Of a DNA stretch of 64,000 nt, positions 60,464-64,000 are shown piece by piece. The stretch comes from Hydrogenophaga sp. (GTDB lineage: Bacteria; Pseudomonadota; Gammaproteobacteria; Burkholderiales; Burkholderiaceae_C), in assembly GCF_018780075.1 (NCBI RefSeq), contig NZ_JADMKB010000132.1, positions 1 through 64,000 on the forward strand. Reading direction: 5' to 3'. A program made the position numbers and the translations under genes. The notes beneath the pieces are model-generated. The model saw only the letters and a list, made by a program, of their open reading frames with translations. It did not search any database and was not told the origin of the DNA. Positions within the stretch are counted from its first letter, which is position 1. Each line of letters opens with the position of its first letter.

Positions 60464-62896
60464 TCAGTGCTTCACGGCGTCTGGCGCCGTCGCCGGAGCG
60501 CGCACGGCGGCCGCAGCCAGTTGTGCCGCCACTTCTTCGTCGGTCAATGGAACAGGCATGCGCTCGAGCGCGATGGACAACACCTTGTCGATCCACTTCA
60601 CTGGAACAATCTCCAACCCCTGCTTCACGTTGTCCGGAATCTCGGCCAGATCTTTCACGTTCTCTTCGGGAATGATCACGGTCTTGATCCCGCCGCGCAG
60701 CGCGGCGAGAAGCTTCTCTTTCAATCCACCGATCGCTGTCACCTCACCACGCAAGGTGATCTCACCGGTCATGGCGACATCGGCACGCACGGGAATCCCC
60801 GTGAGCGAAGACACCAGCGCCGTGGTCATGGCAGCACCTGCGCTCGGACCGTCTTTCGGCGTCGCGCCATCGGGCACATGGATGTGGATGTCGCGCTTGT
60901 CGAACTGCTCGTCCTTGATGCCGAGCGAACGGGCGCGACTGCGCACCACGGTGCGAGCGGCTTCCACCGACTCCTTCATCACATCGCCCAGCGAACCGGT
61001 GCGCGTGATCACGCCCTTGCCCGGCATGATCGCCACCTCAATGGTCAGCAGATCCCCGCCCACTTCGGTCCACGCCAGACCCACCACCTGACCCACCTGG
61101 TTTTGCGCTTCGGCGCGGCCGTAGCTGTACTTGCGCACACCCAGAAAATCGTTGAGGTTGTCCGCGTCCACCACCACTGTGGGCGTGTATTTTTTGAGCA
61201 GAAGACCCTTCACCACCTTGCGGCAGATCTTGCCGAGTTCGCGTTCCAGCGAACGCACGCCCGCCTCGCGGGTGTAGTAGCGGACGATGTCGCGCACCGC
61301 TTCATCTTTGACGTTCAACTCACCCTCGCGGATGCCGTTGTTCTTCAACTGCTTGGGCAACAGGTAGCGGATCGCGATGTTGGTTTTTTCGTCCTCCGTG
61401 TAGCCCGACAAGCGAATCACTTCCATGCGGTCCAGCAGCGCTGGAGGGATGTTCATCGAGTTCGACGTGGCCACGAACATCACGTCCGACAGGTCGAAAT
61501 CAACCTCAACGTAATGGTCACCAAAGGTGTGGTTCTGCTCGGGATCAAGCACCTCCAGCAACGCGCTGGACGGGTCACCACGGAAGTCGGTGCCCAGCTT
61601 GTCGATCTCATCCAGCAGGAACAGCGGGTTGCGCGTGCCCACCTTGCTCAGGCTTTGCAGCACCTTGCCAGGCATGGCGCCGATGTAGGTGCGGCGATGG
61701 CCACGAATTTCTGCCTCGTCCCGCATGCCACCCAGCGCCATGCGCACGTATTTGCGACCCGTGGCCTTGGCCACCGACTGGCCCAGAGAGGTCTTGCCCA
61801 CTCCGGGTGGGCCCACCAGACACAGGATGGGCGCCTTGACCTTGTCCACGCGCTGCTGCACCGCGAGGTATTCAAGGATTCGGTCCTTGACCTTGTCCAG
61901 TCCGTAATGATCCTCGTTGAGCACTTCTTCGGCGTGCGCGAGGTTGTGCTTGATCTTGGTCTTCTTGCTCCAGGGCAACGCGACCAGCGCGTCGATGTAG
62001 TTGCGCACCACAGTGGCTTCGGCCGACATGGGCGACATCAGCTTGAGCTTCTTGAACTCGGCATCGGCCTTCTTGCGCGCTTCGGCGGGCATCTTGGCGG
62101 CCTTGATCTTCTTCTCGATCTCTTCGATGTCGGCGCCCTCTTCGCCTTCACCGAGCTCTTTCTGGATCGCCTTGACCTGTTCGTTCAGGTAGAAGTCGCG
62201 CTGGTTCTTCTCCATCTGGCGTTTGACGCGGCCACGGATCTTCTTGTCCACATTGAGGATGTCGACCTCGCGCTCCAGCTGCTCAAAGAGGTTCTCCAAG
62301 CGCTTGTTGACCGGATCCAGATCCAGCACCACCTGCTTGGACTCCAGCTTCAACGGCAGATGCGCCGCGATGGTGTCGGCCAGCCGGCCCGGGTCATCGA
62401 TGCTGGAGATCGAAGTCAGGATTTCCGAAGGGATCTTCTTGTTCAGTTTGACGTACTGATCAAACTGCTGCATCACCGCACGGCGCAGCGCTTCCAGCTC
62501 GTTCGATTGCGTGGCCAGCTTTTCCTGGGCTGGATCGACAGGCGCCACGTTCGCCACAAAATGGCTTTCACCATCGTGGATTGCCAGCACCTTCGCACGC
62601 TGCACGCCCTCGACCAGCACCTTCACGGTGCCATCGGGCAGCTTCAGCATCTGCAAGATGGTGGCAACACAGCCCATTTCGAACATGTCGTCCACCGCGG
62701 GTTCGTCTTTGGCCGCGGCCTTTTGCGCCACCAGCATGATGCGGCGCTCGGCCTCCATGGCCGCCTCCAGCGCCTTGATGCTTTTGGGTCGTCCCACAAA
62801 CAGCGGGATCACCATGTGCGGGAAGACCACCACGTCGCGCAACGGCAACAGGGGCAGGTCTACGGGCGTGCTGGGCAAGGGAATTTGTCCGGACAT
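60464..62896 (-). CDS. lon: ATP-dependent protease Lon
   Basis: This 810-residue protein has the N-terminal LON substrate domain, a AAA+ module with GPPGVGKTSLG (Walker A), and the C-terminal protease domain with the catalytic Ser in PKDGPSAGAAM and a Lys downstream. It degrades misfolded and short-lived regulatory proteins. It is located downstream of clpX on the same strand, as in many proteobacteria. Confidence 0.98.
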   Translation of the reverse strand: MSGQIPLPSTPVDLPLLPLRDVVVFPHMVIPLFVGRPKSIKALEAAMEAERRIMLVAQKAAAKDEPAVDDMFEMGCVATILQMLKLPDGTVKVLVEGVQRAKVLAIHDGESHFVANVAPVDPAQEKLATQSNELEALRRAVMQQFDQYVKLNKKIPSEILTSISSIDDPGRLADTIAAHLPLKLESKQVVLDLDPVNKRLENLFEQLEREVDILNVDKKIRGRVKRQMEKNQRDFYLNEQVKAIQKELGEGEEGADIEEIEKKIKAAKMPAEARKKADAEFKKLKLMSPMSAEATVVRNYIDALVALPWSKKTKIKHNLAHAEEVLNEDHYGLDKVKDRILEYLAVQQRVDKVKAPILCLVGPPGVGKTSLGQSVAKATGRKYVRMALGGMRDEAEIRGHRRTYIGAMPGKVLQSLSKVGTRNPLFLLDEIDKLGTDFRGDPSSALLEVLDPEQNHTFGDHYVEVDFDLSDVMFVATSNSMNIPPALLDRMEVIRLSGYTEDEKTNIAIRYLLPKQLKNNGIREGELNVKDEAVRDIVRYYTREAGVRSLERELGKICRKVVKGLLLKKYTPTVVVDADNLNDFLGVRKYSYGRAEAQNQVGQVVGLAWTEVGGDLLTIEVAIMPGKGVITRTGSLGDVMKESVEAARTVVRSRARSLGIKDEQFDKRDIHIHVPDGATPKDGPSAGAAMTTALVSSLTGIPVRADVAMTGEITLRGEVTAIGGLKEKLLAALRGGIKTVIIPEENVKDLAEIPDNVKQGLEIVPVKWIDKVLSIALERMPVPLTDEEVAAQLAAAAVRAPATAPDAVKH

Positions 62897-62980
62897 TTTT
62901 TAACCTCTACAAGGTTTCGGTGAAACAACGCGATGGCCTCGCATCAGCCAGCGCGTTGCACACCCACACAGCGCACGCGC

Positions 62981-64000
<1,020 letters not shown>

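Overview
The window is GC-rich, gene-dense chromosomal DNA from a Betaproteobacterium of the order Burkholderiales, most likely family Comamonadaceae (Hydrogenophaga-like; the genus is an inference). This rests on the block infC-rpmI-rplT-pheS-pheT-ihfA-merR, the cbb3 oxidase cluster beside an FNR regulator and hemN, the abundance of LysR, TctC/Bug and TRAP genes, and the lon-clpX order. No CRISPR array, rRNA operon or complete mobile element is present.

Region 1 (1-12,500) is accessory metabolism. A TetR regulator, a medium-chain dehydrogenase and a truncated short-chain dehydrogenase (SDR) share near-identical 14-bp palindromes. A CrgA-like LysR gene is divergent from an SDR and a glutathione transferase gene. 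A second LysR gene is divergent from an operon of RuBisCO-like protein, DUF1537 sugar-acid kinase, SDR and a complete TRAP transporter (DctP, DctQ, DctM). This last operon reads as a complete uptake-oxidise-phosphorylate-decarboxylate route for an unidentified sugar acid and is the best candidate for an undescribed pathway.

Region 2 (12,500-17,400) is a small island against a tRNA-Pro gene. It holds a membrane-anchored Mrr-type nuclease with a topoisomerase-like zinc finger, followed 14 bp later by a large PLD-nuclease/SF2 helicase. It may be a two-gene restriction or defence module.

Region 3 (17,400-25,700) is core translation: merR, ihfA, pheT, pheS, rplT, rpmI, infC and thrS on the minus strand. 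infC appears to start at AUA. thrS is preceded by a promoter, a 13-residue leader peptide with five threonines, and a terminator hairpin, which together form a classical attenuator.

Region 4 (25,700-41,800) carries an IS3 remnant, a DUF4189 lipoprotein, aceA under two palindromes, a DMT exporter, and then the microaerobic respiration block. That block is a TauE/SafE-like protein, hemN, fnr, two small membrane proteins, ccoG, ccoP, ccoQ, ccoO, ccoN, ccoS, ccoI and a universal stress protein. FNR boxes lie before hemN/fnr, ccoN and ccoI/usp. CcoO carries an extra C-terminal OmpA-like domain.

Region 5 (41,800-47,300) is a malonate utilisation operon: GntR regulator, malonyl-CoA decarboxylase, Bug binding protein, enoyl-CoA hydratase-like protein and malonyl-CoA synthetase.

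Region 6 (47,300-64,000) is housekeeping: lgt, ilvD, a small Trp-rich protein, cytochrome c, acs, a UPF0114 protein, fumC, class I fumarase, murI, an MFS transporter, a hypothetical protein, a tRNA cluster (Gly-Cys-Gly-Leu), lon and partial clpX.
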